NCBI RefSeq assembly: GCF_001682855.1
Contig: NZ_MAQW01000001.1
Location: 268,443-332,442 of the forward strand
DNA length: 64,000 bases
Source of the DNA: Bacillus sp. FJAT-27264
Lineage (GTDB): Bacteria; Bacillota; Bacilli; Paenibacillales; Paenibacillaceae
Reading direction: 5' to 3'
Shown: one piece after another, positions 63,988 through 64,000 of the stretch
Position numbering within the stretch: the first letter of the stretch is position 1
Layout: each line of letters begins with the position of its first letter
Made by a program: the position numbers and the translations under genes
The notes under the pieces: generated by a model
Databases searched by the model: none
Seen by the model: the letters and a program-made list of their open reading frames with translations, nothing else
What the model was told of the DNA's origin: nothing

Positions 63988-64000
63988 TATATTACTGCAT

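Overview
The window reads as chromosomal DNA of a spore-forming, Gram-positive bacterium of the Paenibacillus type. Supporting signs are strong AAGGAGG-type ribosome binding sites with frequent GTG and TTG starts, B. subtilis-like genes (ricA, miaB, yfiBC, lplABC, yesMN, adaA/ogt, htpG), a BclA-like collagen spore-surface protein, and a perfect CIRCE operator. There is no rRNA, tRNA, CRISPR array or replication origin. The species call is inference from protein style.

Layout. 1-8 kb is decayed accessory DNA: an intact IS256-type element with its target duplication, sitting inside a row of small palindromic repeats; a wrecked YadA-head/peptidase-G2 protein; a lipoprotein; a MarR regulator; an Xre remnant; and the decayed 3' end of an Rhs/WapA-type polymorphic toxin with small immunity-type genes around it. 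8-13 kb holds a doubly fused 2-oxoacid:ferredoxin oxidoreductase and an amino acid permease. 13-18.5 kb holds an NAD salvage operon (Nudix regulator/hydrolase, pncA, pncB) and miaB-ricA. 18.7-21.5 kb is a spore-surface locus: a collagen-like protein with three inserted copies of a 50-residue module, a short paralogue of its N-terminal domain, and a broken gene. 21.7-36.9 kb is mostly metabolic and regulatory: GNAT, Old Yellow Enzyme, rhaD with a divergent DeoR regulator, a PmtA-like methyltransferase, a two-component system/RND exporter operon, zwf-gnd, hxlR, ybaK, an SPL-like radical SAM protein and a yolD gene.

36.9-41.8 kb is an AT-rich accessory island and the most likely place for an undescribed system. 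It contains a small Xre regulator, a WYL-like remnant, a SLATT-type membrane protein, a PGDYG-type small protein, a TIR-like protein, an unknown 136-residue protein and a Walker-type ATPase. The TIR plus SLATT pairing is what one expects of a nucleotide-signal-to-membrane-effector defence module. A 16-bp direct repeat brackets the second half of the island.

41.8-64 kb is again ordinary chromosome: adaA-ogt, aspA and fumC, a uronate/pectin block (kduI, DeoR regulator, kduD, lplBCA uptake, yesMN two-component system), a heterodimeric ABC exporter with a divergent LysR regulator, and htpG under a CIRCE element. The kdu, lpl and yes genes plausibly act together: YesM/YesN sense oligosaccharide and switch on the Lpl importer, while KduI and KduD process 5-keto-4-deoxyuronate made from pectin fragments.
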